39,515 nucleotides of DNA from JBLHGU01 sp047615875 (GTDB lineage Bacteria > Pseudomonadota > Gammaproteobacteria > Arenicellales > CAJQKF01). The translations under genes and the position numbers were made by a program. Of the stretch, positions 24,903 through 34,253 are shown in pieces. The DNA is taken from assembly GCA_047615875.1 (NCBI GenBank), contig JBLHGU010000027.1:1-39515 (forward strand), given 5' to 3'. Below the pieces are notes generated by a model, which was not told the origin of the DNA, ran no database searches, and saw only the letters and a program-made list of their open reading frames with translations. Within the stretch, counting starts at the first letter, position 1. Every line of letters begins with the position of its first letter.

Positions 24903-25895
24903 ATGCCTATTCCACTTAGTCAACTGAAACCTCTGGGCCGCGATTTAAATCGCCCCGAATGCGTTTTAACTCACCAAAGTGGTCTGACCTTTGCATCAGA
25001 CTGGACCGCAAATGGTGGTGTTTCGATCATCAGACCTGATCACAGTATTCAGAGAATTCAGGCTAAGCACGAAACCGCGCTGCGGCCTAATGGCATCGCT
25101 CTGGAACCCGATGGCTGTTTTTTACTGGCCCATCTCGGCGCAAACGATGGTGGTGTATTCCGTCTTAATCCCGACGGAGAGATTAAAGCAGTACTAAGGA
25201 GCCTAAATGGACAGCCTTTGCCACCGACAAATTTTGTAACGATAGACAACAATGGTTTGATCTGGATTACCGTCAGCACCAGAACACAACCTCGCTCGGA
25301 TGCCTATTGCGCATCAGTTCGTAGCGGATTTATTGTCCAGATAACAGAACAAGGAGCACGCATAGTGGCGGATGATCTGGGTTACACCAATGAGTGCCTG
25401 GTCAGCCCTGATGGTGCGACGTTATTTGTAAATGAGACATTTGCCAGAAGACTTTCGGCTTTTGATATTAAAAATGACCTAAGCCTTGGACCCAGACGCA
25501 CAGTAACCACTTTCGGCGCTGGCACTTATCCAGATGGTCTATGCTTAAGCACCGACGGAAGCCTGTGGGTGACTAGCATTGTCAGTAACCGGGTGATCCG
25601 AGTTTATCCTGGCGGGCGCACCGAAACTGTTATAGAAGATTGCAATACAGAACATGTTGATTGGGCTGAAAATGCTTACCAATCAGAAACTATGGGACGC
25701 CCCCATCTCGATGTGGCGAAGGGCGAGTTACTTAAAAATATTTCCTGTTTAGCCTTTGGAGGAGATAATCTCAGCACGGGCTATTTAGGTTGCTTACTAG
25801 GGGATACTATCCAAACTGTGGACCTGCCGGTTAGTGGTGTACCGCTTAGCCATTGGGATGCTCCACTGGAAAAACTTTTGCCTTTCGTTAGATAG
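24903..25895 (+). CDS. SMP-30/gluconolactonase-like beta-propeller hydrolase
   Basis: 330 residues with the repeated strand pattern of a six-bladed propeller: RPNGIALEPDGCFLLAHLG, NFVTIDNNGLIWITVS, YTNECLVSPDGATLFVNET, YPDGLCLSTDGSLWVTS. The N/D positions near these loops are the usual metal ligands (Asn/Asp and Glu early in the chain). It probably opens a lactone ring in a sugar or aromatic catabolic route. It follows the ABM gene by 10 bases, which fits a two-step ring-oxidation then lactone-hydrolysis pair; the substrate is unknown. Confidence 0.85.
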   Translation: MPIPLSQLKPLGRDLNRPECVLTHQSGLTFASDWTANGGVSIIRPDHSIQRIQAKHETALRPNGIALEPDGCFLLAHLGANDGGVFRLNPDGEIKAVLRSLNGQPLPPTNFVTIDNNGLIWITVSTRTQPRSDAYCASVRSGFIVQITEQGARIVADDLGYTNECLVSPDGATLFVNETFARRLSAFDIKNDLSLGPRRTVTTFGAGTYPDGLCLSTDGSLWVTSIVSNRVIRVYPGGRTETVIEDCNTEHVDWAENAYQSETMGRPHLDVAKGELLKNISCLAFGGDNLSTGYLGCLLGDTIQTVDLPVSGVPLSHWDAPLEKLLPFVR

Positions 25896-26059
25896 CTCCA
25901 CCGCAACTCATCACCGAATCTTACTAAAGAAACTGGTGTTATAGTTTTACCGTATTGTCAGGCTAAATGCCTATCAATTGCTGACATTCATTGCTCTAGA
26001 ATGTGTCATAGTCCAGCGCGTTCCACAATTTGCAAACTCTTCAATGGCCCAAAACGGCA

Positions 26060-26941
26060 ATGCCTGAACAATCTAATCTACGCGGGAGTTTGTGGATGAT
26101 TTCCTGTGGCTTGATGTTCGTTGCCGTCGCCCTAATGGTACGACACCTCGGCTCTGATCTACCGGCAATTCAAGCTGCGTTTATTCGGTATTCATTTGGA
26201 GCTATTCTATTAATCCCATTGTTGTGGCGACTTCGTTGGCGCGGCGTACCCCGAGATCGCCTGCCACTTTATTGCACCCGTGGCTTGATTCACAGTGTTG
26301 CTGTCATGTTGTGGTTCTTTGCCATGGCGCGCATCCCTGTCGCTGAGGTAACTGCTATTGGTTTCTCGACGCCAATCATCACCGCACTGGGTGCGGTTCT
26401 GCTATTTGGAGAACGCATACGATTACGTCGGGGACTGGCGATATTTGCGGGCTTTGTCGGTACGCTAATAATTCTACGCCCAGGGTTTCAAGAAATTAGC
26501 AGCGGTTCATTAGCTCAATTGGTGGCTGCTTTCTTCTTTGCGGGATCTTTTCTAATGACCAAACGCCTGACAAAAACGGAATCTTCAGTAGATATCCTTA
26601 TTATGCTGACTTTTACCTGCACATTGGCGCTGCTTCCGGGTGCTTTATACGAATGGCGTACACCCACGTTCAATGAGCTCTGTTGGTTGATGTTGGTTGC
26701 GGCGTTTGCCACGGCGGGTCACTATGCACTAACCAAAGCGATTTCCCACGCGCCACTAAGCGTCATTCAACCCTTGACGTTTCTTCAGTTGGTTTGGGCC
26801 ATTCTGTTTGGTTACTTGCTGTTTAATGAGGTACCAGACGTGTTTGTAATTTCAGGGGCAGCTCTCATCATCATCGCTATCAGCTATTTGACTCATCGCG
26901 AGGCTGTGGTTGCTCGACGAAGGAAACTCGAAAAAATCTAA
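26060..26941 (+). CDS. EamA/DMT-family transporter (second)
   Basis: 293 residues from the ATG at 26060; a TTG at 26030 would add ten polar residues. Ten membrane helices in two repeats: SLWMISCGLMFVAVALMVRHL, a RGLIHSVAVMLWFFAMARIPVAEVTAIGFSTPI segment, LRPGF, then the second half with TAGHYALTKAISHAPLSVIQPLTFLQLVWAILFGYLLF. It resembles RhaT/YdcZ-like DMT exporters of polar metabolites. An ACATTC/GAATGT dyad lies at 25984-26004 ahead of it. Confidence 0.88.
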   Translation: MPEQSNLRGSLWMISCGLMFVAVALMVRHLGSDLPAIQAAFIRYSFGAILLIPLLWRLRWRGVPRDRLPLYCTRGLIHSVAVMLWFFAMARIPVAEVTAIGFSTPIITALGAVLLFGERIRLRRGLAIFAGFVGTLIILRPGFQEISSGSLAQLVAAFFFAGSFLMTKRLTKTESSVDILIMLTFTCTLALLPGALYEWRTPTFNELCWLMLVAAFATAGHYALTKAISHAPLSVIQPLTFLQLVWAILFGYLLFNEVPDVFVISGAALIIIAISYLTHREAVVARRRKLEKI

Positions 26942-27083
26942 TACGAAATGCGGCTTACTCATAAGGATGACTTTCAATGAAAACTTTCTTCCCGAACTAA
27001 ATAGCATCCTTCAGAGAGGCACATCACAGATTGAAATCCGTGCCAGTCCGGGTATAGTCGCGCTTTTGCCGCCGTTATCCGCC

Positions 27084-27983
27084 ATGACTGAAGCTGTATT
27101 CGAAACCACTATCACCTCTTTGCCCCTACTACATAGCGGCAAAGTGCGGGATTGTTATGCTGTCGGCGAAGAACATATGCTGATTATCGCTACCGACAGG
27201 TTATCTGCCTTTGATGTCATTCTACCAATCCCTATGCCCGGCAAAGGCAAGTTACTCACTCAAATCGCTGAGTTCTGGTTCAATTTTTTCGCTAATCTGA
27301 TACCTAACCATTATGCCGATCTGAAACTGGAGGATGTATTAACCAATCCCGCGGAGCTAAAGCAGGCCGAAGGGCGCAGTATGCTGGTTAAGAAACTTGA
27401 CGCATTACCCGTCGAGGCAGTGATGCGAGGCTACATTATTGGCTCCGGCTGGAAAGACTATCAGGCCAATGGCGCTATTTGTGGCATCGATCTGCCAGCT
27501 GGTCTGCAATTAGCGGATAAACTACAACAACCAATCTTCACGCCAGCTCATAAGGCTAAAGCTGGAGATCACGATGAGAACATTTCCTTTGCTCAAGTTG
27601 TGACAACCATTGGCGAAGAAATGGCAAACAAAATGCGAAGTGTCAGCCTCGATATCTATCAGAAAGCCCGTCAATACGCGGCAGAAAGAGGTATCATTAT
27701 TGCGGATACAAAGTTCGAATTTGGCCTGGACAAAAATCAGACCCTAACCTTGATGGATGAAGTGCTAACACCTGACTCCTCTCGGTTCTGGCCTGCAGAA
27801 CAATGGCAACCCGGCAAAAATCCAGCCAGCTTTGATAAGCAAATAGTTCGGGACTATCTCGAAACACTGGATTGGGACAAAACTGCTCCGGGTCCAAAAT
27901 TGCCAGATGCTATATTGAACCAGACCCTCGATCAGTATCGCGAGGTAATATCACGTCTGAGTGGACAAGCACCCCGTGCCTGA
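27084..27983 (+). CDS. purC: Phosphoribosylaminoimidazole-succinocarboxamide synthase (SAICAR synthase)
   Basis: 299 residues. ATP-dependent joining of aspartate to CAIR in de novo purine synthesis. Motifs: HSGKVRDCY near residue 17, ATDRLSAFDVI, EAVMRGYIIGSGWKDY, FTPAHKAKAGDHDENIS, IIADTKFEFG and DEVLTPDSSRFW. The length and motif spelling follow the longer yeast ADE1-like form rather than the ~237-residue E. coli enzyme. The frame runs open to 26910, but the extra residues are not family-like, so the ATG at 27084 is chosen; no clear ribosome site is seen. Alone among purine genes here. Confidence 0.93.
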   Translation: MTEAVFETTITSLPLLHSGKVRDCYAVGEEHMLIIATDRLSAFDVILPIPMPGKGKLLTQIAEFWFNFFANLIPNHYADLKLEDVLTNPAELKQAEGRSMLVKKLDALPVEAVMRGYIIGSGWKDYQANGAICGIDLPAGLQLADKLQQPIFTPAHKAKAGDHDENISFAQVVTTIGEEMANKMRSVSLDIYQKARQYAAERGIIIADTKFEFGLDKNQTLTLMDEVLTPDSSRFWPAEQWQPGKNPASFDKQIVRDYLETLDWDKTAPGPKLPDAILNQTLDQYREVISRLSGQAPRA

Positions 27984-28048
27984 CAACGATATTAGCCAGT
28001 CATCAAGTAGCAAATATTTTAACAATTCAACTATCGGTTAGAAACAAC

Positions 28049-29323
28049 GTGGCAGAAAGTTATCAGGAGAAATTCACTCGACTTGAGGCAAACTCCGCAC
28101 TCCACACTCTGTCTGGTCCGGATCAGGAAGCGTTAAAGCAACTGTGTTTTGATAATCGCTTTACGCATCAGGAATTGAATCGATTCATTGATACTAATAC
28201 CGACCTAAAACTGTGGGGTGAGTCATCTTTACTGAGCCATTGGCAAAATTGGCGAAAAGAATCTAGTTTGCAGGGTCGAGAGTTTAAAAAGTGGGCCTTT
28301 GGCAATATGGATTCCATGGTAACCAAACTGCGTAGTGAACCAACCCAGTACACTGGTGATCTCGGCGCCGGTCGCAAGTATCCACAAAAGAAATTCAAGA
28401 TTCAGTCGACCAATCAGGATGGCACCTTGTTTGGCATGTGCCCGGTGCAATCACGTAAAACTCTATGCTGCAATCTGCGCACCATTGACGCGGTGAAAAA
28501 TTGTGGTTTTGGTTGTAGCTATTGCAGCATTCAAACCATGTATACCGGTGAGAATATCCTTTTCGACGAAGACTTCGCTGCCAAGTTGGACGCCATTGAA
28601 CTGGACCCGAATCGTGAGTATCACATTGGCACCGGCCAGTCTTCAGATGCCTTAATGTGGGGTAACAAGAACGGCATACTCGATCAAATGCTCGACTTTG
28701 CGCGCAAATGGCCCAATGCATTGATTGAATTCAAAACCAAATCACGTAATGTGGACTATTTTTTAGGCCGCAATGTGCCGACTAATGTGCTGTGCTCCTG
28801 GTCGTTGAACCCGGATACTGTCATTCGCAACGAAGAACACCTGACAGCAGATCTGGATCAGCGTTTAAGTGCCGCGCGGAAAGTAGCTGACAAGGGTATT
28901 CTGGTTTCTTTTCATCTGCATCCCATGGTCCATTACGAAGGTTGGCAGGATGAGTACCTGGCCATGATTGAGCGCGTGCAGACTGAATTCACCGCGGCCG
29001 AGATAGGCTTTATTTCCTTTGGTTCGCTTACTTTTCCCAAGCCGATAATCAAGAAAATTCGCGATACGGGTTTTGAAACCAAAATTCATCAAATAGACAT
29101 GGTGCCGAATCCGGAAGGCAAAATGACCTACCCTGATGAGGTAAAGGTCGAGATGTTCAGTCTTGCCTACAAAGCGTTTTCCAATTGGAAGGATGATGTA
29201 TTTTTCTACCTCTGTATGGAAGAACCGAAATTTTGGGATAAGGCCTTTGGTTGGCGTTTTCCAGATAATGAAGACTTCGAACAAAATCTGTTGAAATCTG
29301 TCTGGAATAAAATAGCCGCCTAG
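28049..29323 (+). CDS. Spore photoproduct lyase-like radical SAM protein
   Basis: 424 residues from a GTG at 28049; the upstream open frame overlaps purC and is not credible. The radical SAM triad is CGFGCSYC (Cys 152, 156, 159), a CX3CX2C pattern, followed by GTGQSSDAL, LIEFKTKSRNVDYFLG, CSWSLNPDTVIRNEEHLTADLDQRLSAARK, FHLHPMVHYEGWQDEY, ISFGSLTF and a GKMTYPDEVKVEMF segment. This order of motifs matches the SplB/spore-photoproduct-lyase family, which repairs the spore thymine dimer in Bacillus. About 80 extra N-terminal residues precede the core. The organism is not a spore former by context, so the lesion or substrate may differ. Confidence 0.82.
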   Translation: MAESYQEKFTRLEANSALHTLSGPDQEALKQLCFDNRFTHQELNRFIDTNTDLKLWGESSLLSHWQNWRKESSLQGREFKKWAFGNMDSMVTKLRSEPTQYTGDLGAGRKYPQKKFKIQSTNQDGTLFGMCPVQSRKTLCCNLRTIDAVKNCGFGCSYCSIQTMYTGENILFDEDFAAKLDAIELDPNREYHIGTGQSSDALMWGNKNGILDQMLDFARKWPNALIEFKTKSRNVDYFLGRNVPTNVLCSWSLNPDTVIRNEEHLTADLDQRLSAARKVADKGILVSFHLHPMVHYEGWQDEYLAMIERVQTEFTAAEIGFISFGSLTFPKPIIKKIRDTGFETKIHQIDMVPNPEGKMTYPDEVKVEMFSLAYKAFSNWKDDVFFYLCMEEPKFWDKAFGWRFPDNEDFEQNLLKSVWNKIAA

Positions 29324-29788
29324 CATGGTCGGCTCACCTATCGCCACGTCCTGCGCAGCCGTATTATTGAGCAGGGTTTGTTAAAAATTGCCCTTATAGT
29401 TTCTGACTGGCCTATTGTTTAGTCTGCTCAAGGTTGGAAAAGAACAATACCAATTGGTCCTCCAGGTAAAACCAGGCCAGATCAAAACAGATTATTCACG
29501 ATACGGAATACAGCCCTACTCCCAGCAAAATTTAGCCCGACATCTGCTATATTATTAACTAAGTCTATGATTGGCAAAAAACCAACGAATTGCGTCGCAT
29601 TACCGACTGCAAGTCAATGACTTTGGAGGCTGAATACACAAAACTAGAAAGCCTTCTACAACTACAAAATACCTATTTAACAATAGGTTGTGACTATGAT
29701 GATTCCATTGACCAACATTGGCGGAAATCATCATCGAATGGGCTTAACATATTTTTTACATGACTTTCACATCGAATGAGGAATTATC
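29324..29788. other. 465-base intergenic region ahead of formate dehydrogenase
   Basis: No confident gene or RNA. An inverted repeat TATTGTT (29413-29419) / AACAATA (29443-29449) follows the radical SAM gene. A 48-codon open frame, ATG 29617 to TGA 29763, reads MTLEAEYTKLESLLQ then a polar tail; its frame is open upstream to a stop near 29570. It has no ribosome site and may be spurious. The rest presumably holds the promoter of the formate dehydrogenase genes, but no clear -35/-10 pair is visible. Confidence 0.4.
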
Positions 29789-31486
29789 TTGAACGCGAAT
29801 CGTGATTTGCCGAAAGAAGCCGCAAGCGGCAAACGACGTAAGGCTCGGACAACTCCGAAAGGTCGTCAAGTTGAGCCAAGTGCATTGGCTGAAGTACAGG
29901 AACTGCTGGGTACTCGATCGCGCCAACGTGATCTGCTAATTGAACACCTTCATCTGATTCAGGACCAGTATGGTCACCTGTCAGCAGCCCATATCGCGGC
30001 GCTAGCCAATGAAATGCGTATTGCCCAAACTGAAGTTTACGAAGTTGCCACATTTTATGCGCACTTCGATGTAGTGAAAGAAAACCAAACCCCTCCTCCG
30101 GCACTAACCATTCGCGTATGTGACAGCATTGCCTGTGAAATGGCAGGTGCCAGAGACTTAATCCAGCAACTTGCAGCACAATCGGGTGACGGTATTCGAG
30201 TATTACCCGCCCCCTGTATGGGCCGCTGTGATACCGCACCTGTTGCTGAAGTCGGTCATCGTCATTTTGACAATACCAGTGTGGCGGAACTCATTGAAGC
30301 CGCTAAAGCCGGCAAAACTCATACTGTGGTGCCTTCTTATCAGGATATCGACGCCTATAAAGCCGAAGGTGGTTATGCACAACTCAGCCGGTGTTTAAGT
30401 GGCGAAGTTGAGGTTGAATCAGTAATCAAAAGTCTTGAAGACTCAAGCCTCAGAGGACTCGGCGGCGCAGGCTTTCCGGCCGGTCGAAAGTGGCGCATTG
30501 TTGGTGGTTTTGACGGACCACGTTTAATGGCAGTTAACTGTGACGAAGGCGAGCCGGGTACATTCAAGGATCGTTATTATCTGGAATCCGAGCCGCATAA
30601 ATTTATTGAGGGCATGTTGATCGCCGCATGGGCGGTTGGCATTGAAAAATCCTACGTTTATGTGCGTGACGAATACCCCGCCGTTTCACAGATCCTCACC
30701 ACCGAAATTGAAAAAGTTCAGGCGCTGGGCCTGGCTGATCATGTTGAACTCGAAATGCGCCGCGGCGCTGGCGCATATATTTGCGGTGAAGAATCGGCCA
30801 TGATCGAGTCTATTGAAGGCAAACGCGGTATACCACGTAATCGGCCACCCTATGTCGCCGAAGTCGGCCTGTTTGGACGACCAACCCTGGAGCATAATGT
30901 TGAAACCCTGTTCTGGATTCCTGACATCTTGAGCAAAGGATCCAGCTGGTATGCCGATGCTGGCACCAACGGGCGTAAGGGCTGGCGCAGCTACTCTGTG
31001 TCAGGCCGAGTGAATGAACCTGGAGTAAAACTCGCACCTGCCGGTGTTACCATCCGCGATCTGATCAATGATTATTGTGGTGGTATGCTCGATGGACACG
31101 AATTCAAAGGATATCTACCAGGTGGTGCATCTGGCGGTATTTTGCCTGCCAGCATGGACAATCTGCCACTGGACTTCGGCACGCTGGAAGAACACGGTTG
31201 TTTTATTGGTTCGGCTGCAGTAGTTATATTCAGTGATCATGACCACATGAAAGATGTGTCTTCAAATCTTCTACGTTTCTTCCGTGATGAATCTTGTGGA
31301 CAGTGCACTCCATGTCGAGTGGGTACAGAAAAAGCCGTCGATTTGATGAACAAGCAAAGCTGGAACCAGAGCTTACTGACAGAACTTTGTACCACAATGA
31401 CCGACGCATCCATCTGTGGCCTAGGCCAGGCTGCTGGCAATCCCATACTGACCGCGATGAGATATTTCCCGGAGGACATGCAATGA
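29789..31486 (+). CDS. NAD-dependent formate dehydrogenase, NuoE-NuoF fusion (beta) subunit
   Basis: 565 residues. Residues ~30-160 are a NuoE-like [2Fe-2S] domain (Cys 111, 116, 143, 147). Residues ~205-565 are NuoF-like: NAD/FMN-binding GLGGAGFPAGRKW and NCDEGEPGTFKDR, AYICGEESAMIESIEGKR, and the C-terminal [4Fe-4S] ligands ESCGQCTPCR (Cys 503, 506, 509) with Cys 543. It passes electrons from formate oxidation to NAD+. The two-in-one arrangement is like the Fdh1B subunit of Methylobacterium rather than separate FdsG and FdsB. Start is a TTG with a GAGG site seven bases ahead; the stop overlaps the catalytic subunit start (ATGA). The N-terminal ~25 residues are rich in Lys/Arg. Confidence 0.93.
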   Translation: MNANRDLPKEAASGKRRKARTTPKGRQVEPSALAEVQELLGTRSRQRDLLIEHLHLIQDQYGHLSAAHIAALANEMRIAQTEVYEVATFYAHFDVVKENQTPPPALTIRVCDSIACEMAGARDLIQQLAAQSGDGIRVLPAPCMGRCDTAPVAEVGHRHFDNTSVAELIEAAKAGKTHTVVPSYQDIDAYKAEGGYAQLSRCLSGEVEVESVIKSLEDSSLRGLGGAGFPAGRKWRIVGGFDGPRLMAVNCDEGEPGTFKDRYYLESEPHKFIEGMLIAAWAVGIEKSYVYVRDEYPAVSQILTTEIEKVQALGLADHVELEMRRGAGAYICGEESAMIESIEGKRGIPRNRPPYVAEVGLFGRPTLEHNVETLFWIPDILSKGSSWYADAGTNGRKGWRSYSVSGRVNEPGVKLAPAGVTIRDLINDYCGGMLDGHEFKGYLPGGASGGILPASMDNLPLDFGTLEEHGCFIGSAAVVIFSDHDHMKDVSSNLLRFFRDESCGQCTPCRVGTEKAVDLMNKQSWNQSLLTELCTTMTDASICGLGQAAGNPILTAMRYFPEDMQ

Positions 31487-34230
31487 GCACGATTCAATTC
31501 GAAATGGATGGTAAACAGGTCGAAGCACAGGCCGACGAAACCATTTGGCAAGTCGCCGCTCGCCTGGGCGTTGAAATACCCCATCTCTGCTACACGCCTG
31601 AACCAGGCTACCGAGCCGATGGCAATTGCCGGGCCTGTATGGTTGAGATCGAAGGCGAGCGTGTTCTAGCACCTTCCTGCCTGCGTAATCCCACCGATGG
31701 CATGAAGGTTCATGTCAATAACTTACGTGCGGAAACTGCTCGCAAGGGTGTTATTGAACTGCTGCTTGCAGATCAACCAGTGCGTGTTGTCGCTCACCAG
31801 AAAGAGTCTAAGTTCTGGCACTGGGCAGATCATTGCGGTGTGAGTGAAAGTCGGTATGACGCTCGCGAAGCAATGCCTGTTGCAGATAGTAGCCACCCTG
31901 CCATGCATGTGGCGCTGGATGCCTGCATACAATGCAATTTATGTGTGCGTGCCTGTCGTGAAGTTCAAGTTAATGATGTTATCGGCATGGCCCATCGCGG
32001 TTTCGGTTCCAGCATTGTTTTTGATCTTGATGATCCAATGGGCGACAGCACCTGTGTAGCCTGTGGTGAATGTGTACAAGTTTGCCCCACCGGCGCTCTA
32101 ATGGAAGCAACAAGAGTTGATGCTAAAGGTGTTGACCTGAATCTGGACGTTACGAAAGTAGAAAGCGTATGTCCCTATTGTGGCGTTGGCTGTCAGCTAA
32201 CCTATGAAGTAAACGACAACAAAATTGTGTCCGTACAAGGCCGCGATGGTCCGGCCAATGAGCAACGTCTGTGTGTGAAAGGCCGGTTCGGTTTTGATTA
32301 TGTTAAACATCCCCATCGCTTAACCAAGCCTTTAATCAGAAAGAAAGACGCGCCTAAAGCTGGCGATATGAAGCTTGACCCATCTAACCCATGGACGCAT
32401 TTCCGCGAAGCCAGCTGGGACGAGGCGTTAGACTTCGCCGCCAATGGATTGAATGCCATTCGTGATGAACACGGTGGCAATGCACTGGCAGGTTTTGGTT
32501 CAGCAAAGGGCAGTAATGAAGAAGCTTATTTGTTTCAAAAACTGGTTCGGACCGGTTTCGGCACCAATAACGTGGATCACTGTACCCGGCTTTGCCATGC
32601 ATCCTCCGTGGTTGCATTGCTTGAAGGGATTGGATCTGGTGCAGTAACCGCACCGTTTACGGCAGTGCAAGACGCCGATGTCATTATAGTGATCGGTGCA
32701 AACCCTGTCGAAAACCACCCGGTGGCGGCCACCTATTTTAAACAGGCGGCCAAACGCGGCAAGTTAATCGTAATGGACCCACGGGGTACGGGATTAAAGC
32801 GACATGCTTCGCATATGTTGCAGTTCAATCCTGGTAGTGATGTTTCTATGCTCAATGCCTTATTAAATATCATCATCACCGAAGAACTCTACAACAAGGA
32901 ATATGTTGCTCAATATACCGAAGGCTTTAATGCCCTGGTTGAGCATATTAAGGATTTTACTCCAGAGGCGATGGAGCCTATCTGCGGTATTGATGCTAGC
33001 ACCCTGCGTGAGGTAGCGCGTTTATACGCGACATCAGATGCCAGTCTAATTTTCTGGGGCATGGGTATCTCACAACATACCCACGGTACCGACAATGCCC
33101 GTTGTTTGATTGCGTTAGCTTTGATTACAGGTCAGGTTGGCAAACCTGGTGCGGGTCTGCATCCGTTACGCGGACAAAACAATGTACAGGGTGCCTCGGA
33201 TGCTGGACTGATACCGATGATGCTTCCAGATTATCAGTTGGTTGAAACCGATGACATTCGTCAACGCTTCCAGGATGCCTGGGGCTCTAGTCTCGATCCA
33301 AACAAGGGTCTGACTGTGGTAGAAATCATGCACGCGATACACGATGATAAAATTCGTGGCATGTATGTGATGGGTGAAAACCCTGCCATGTCCGATCCTG
33401 ATGCCAACCACGCTCGCGCGGCACTCGCTAAACTGGAGCATCTGGTTGTACAGGATCTGTTTCTAACGGAGACCGCTTTTCACGCTGATGTGGTCTTGCC
33501 GGCGTCGGCCTGGCCAGAAAAAGATGGTACAGTGACCAATACCAACCGGCAGGTTCAAATGGGTCGTCAGGCTCTTGAGCTACCGGGGGATGCCCGTCAT
33601 GACTGGTGGCTAATCAAAGAGCTGGCGGATCGCATGGGTCTGAATTGGGGTTACACGGAAGTGTCAGAAGTGTTTAATGAAATGACTACTGTCATGCCAT
33701 CGTTGAACAATATTAGTTGGGAACGTTTGCAAAAAGAAAGTGTAGTCACTTACCCTTGTGATGCACCGGATCAACCGGGCCATGACATTGTTTTTGGTGA
33801 TGGTTTCCCCACTGCTACCGGACGCGGAAAATTAGTACCCGCAAGCATTTTACCACCAGCAGAAGTTCCAGATGAGCAGTATCCCATGGTACTAACCACC
33901 GGTCGACAACTGGAGCACTGGCATACTGGCACAATGACCCGCAGAACTGATGTTCTGGATGCCATTGAGCCGGCAGCTGTTGCAGCCATGTCACCTGAAG
34001 ACATCGATCGTCTAAGTCTTGCACCCGGTGACATGGTAAGGGTTCGAACCCGTCGCGGTGATATTGAGATTACTGCACGGCGTGATACCGCAATACCCGC
34101 GGGAATGATATTTATTCCTTTTTGCTACGCGGAAGCTTCTGCCAATGAACTCACCAATGCGGAGCTGGATCCGTTCGGCAAAATACCTGAATTCAAATAT
34201 TGTGCCGCCAATGTAGAGGCGGTGGCATAA
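31483..34230 (+). CDS. fdsA: NAD-dependent formate dehydrogenase, catalytic (alpha) subunit
   Basis: 915 residues from the ATG at 31483 (GGAGG upstream), overlapping the beta subunit stop. In order: [2Fe-2S] ferredoxin domain (Cys 36, 49, 52, 66), NuoG-like region, two [4Fe-4S] clusters (Cys 148/151/154/158 and 191/194/197/201), a further [4Fe-4S] (Cys 230, 233, 237, 264), and the molybdopterin oxidoreductase domain with RLCHAS, where Cys 371 would bind Mo or W and His 372 is the catalytic neighbour. The dinucleotide-binding C-domain ends at ~915 (GDMVRVRTRRGDIEITA). It oxidises formate to CO2 in the cytoplasm. Whether Mo or W is used cannot be told. FdhD and FdsD homologues do not follow, so they must lie elsewhere or be dispensable. 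Confidence 0.94.
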   Translation: MSTIQFEMDGKQVEAQADETIWQVAARLGVEIPHLCYTPEPGYRADGNCRACMVEIEGERVLAPSCLRNPTDGMKVHVNNLRAETARKGVIELLLADQPVRVVAHQKESKFWHWADHCGVSESRYDAREAMPVADSSHPAMHVALDACIQCNLCVRACREVQVNDVIGMAHRGFGSSIVFDLDDPMGDSTCVACGECVQVCPTGALMEATRVDAKGVDLNLDVTKVESVCPYCGVGCQLTYEVNDNKIVSVQGRDGPANEQRLCVKGRFGFDYVKHPHRLTKPLIRKKDAPKAGDMKLDPSNPWTHFREASWDEALDFAANGLNAIRDEHGGNALAGFGSAKGSNEEAYLFQKLVRTGFGTNNVDHCTRLCHASSVVALLEGIGSGAVTAPFTAVQDADVIIVIGANPVENHPVAATYFKQAAKRGKLIVMDPRGTGLKRHASHMLQFNPGSDVSMLNALLNIIITEELYNKEYVAQYTEGFNALVEHIKDFTPEAMEPICGIDASTLREVARLYATSDASLIFWGMGISQHTHGTDNARCLIALALITGQVGKPGAGLHPLRGQNNVQGASDAGLIPMMLPDYQLVETDDIRQRFQDAWGSSLDPNKGLTVVEIMHAIHDDKIRGMYVMGENPAMSDPDANHARAALAKLEHLVVQDLFLTETAFHADVVLPASAWPEKDGTVTNTNRQVQMGRQALELPGDARHDWWLIKELADRMGLNWGYTEVSEVFNEMTTVMPSLNNISWERLQKESVVTYPCDAPDQPGHDIVFGDGFPTATGRGKLVPASILPPAEVPDEQYPMVLTTGRQLEHWHTGTMTRRTDVLDAIEPAAVAAMSPEDIDRLSLAPGDMVRVRTRRGDIEITARRDTAIPAGMIFIPFCYAEASANELTNAELDPFGKIPEFKYCAANVEAVA

Positions 34231-34253
34231 CAACCGCTATGAATGGAAACAAT

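Noticed and set aside
18440..26941. The two EamA genes as a recent duplication
   Set aside because: Only the fold and general helix pattern are shared; residue identity looks low.
28865..29347. 160-residue open frame on the minus strand
   Set aside because: Lies fully opposite the radical SAM gene and has no family sequence; a shadow of the coding strand.
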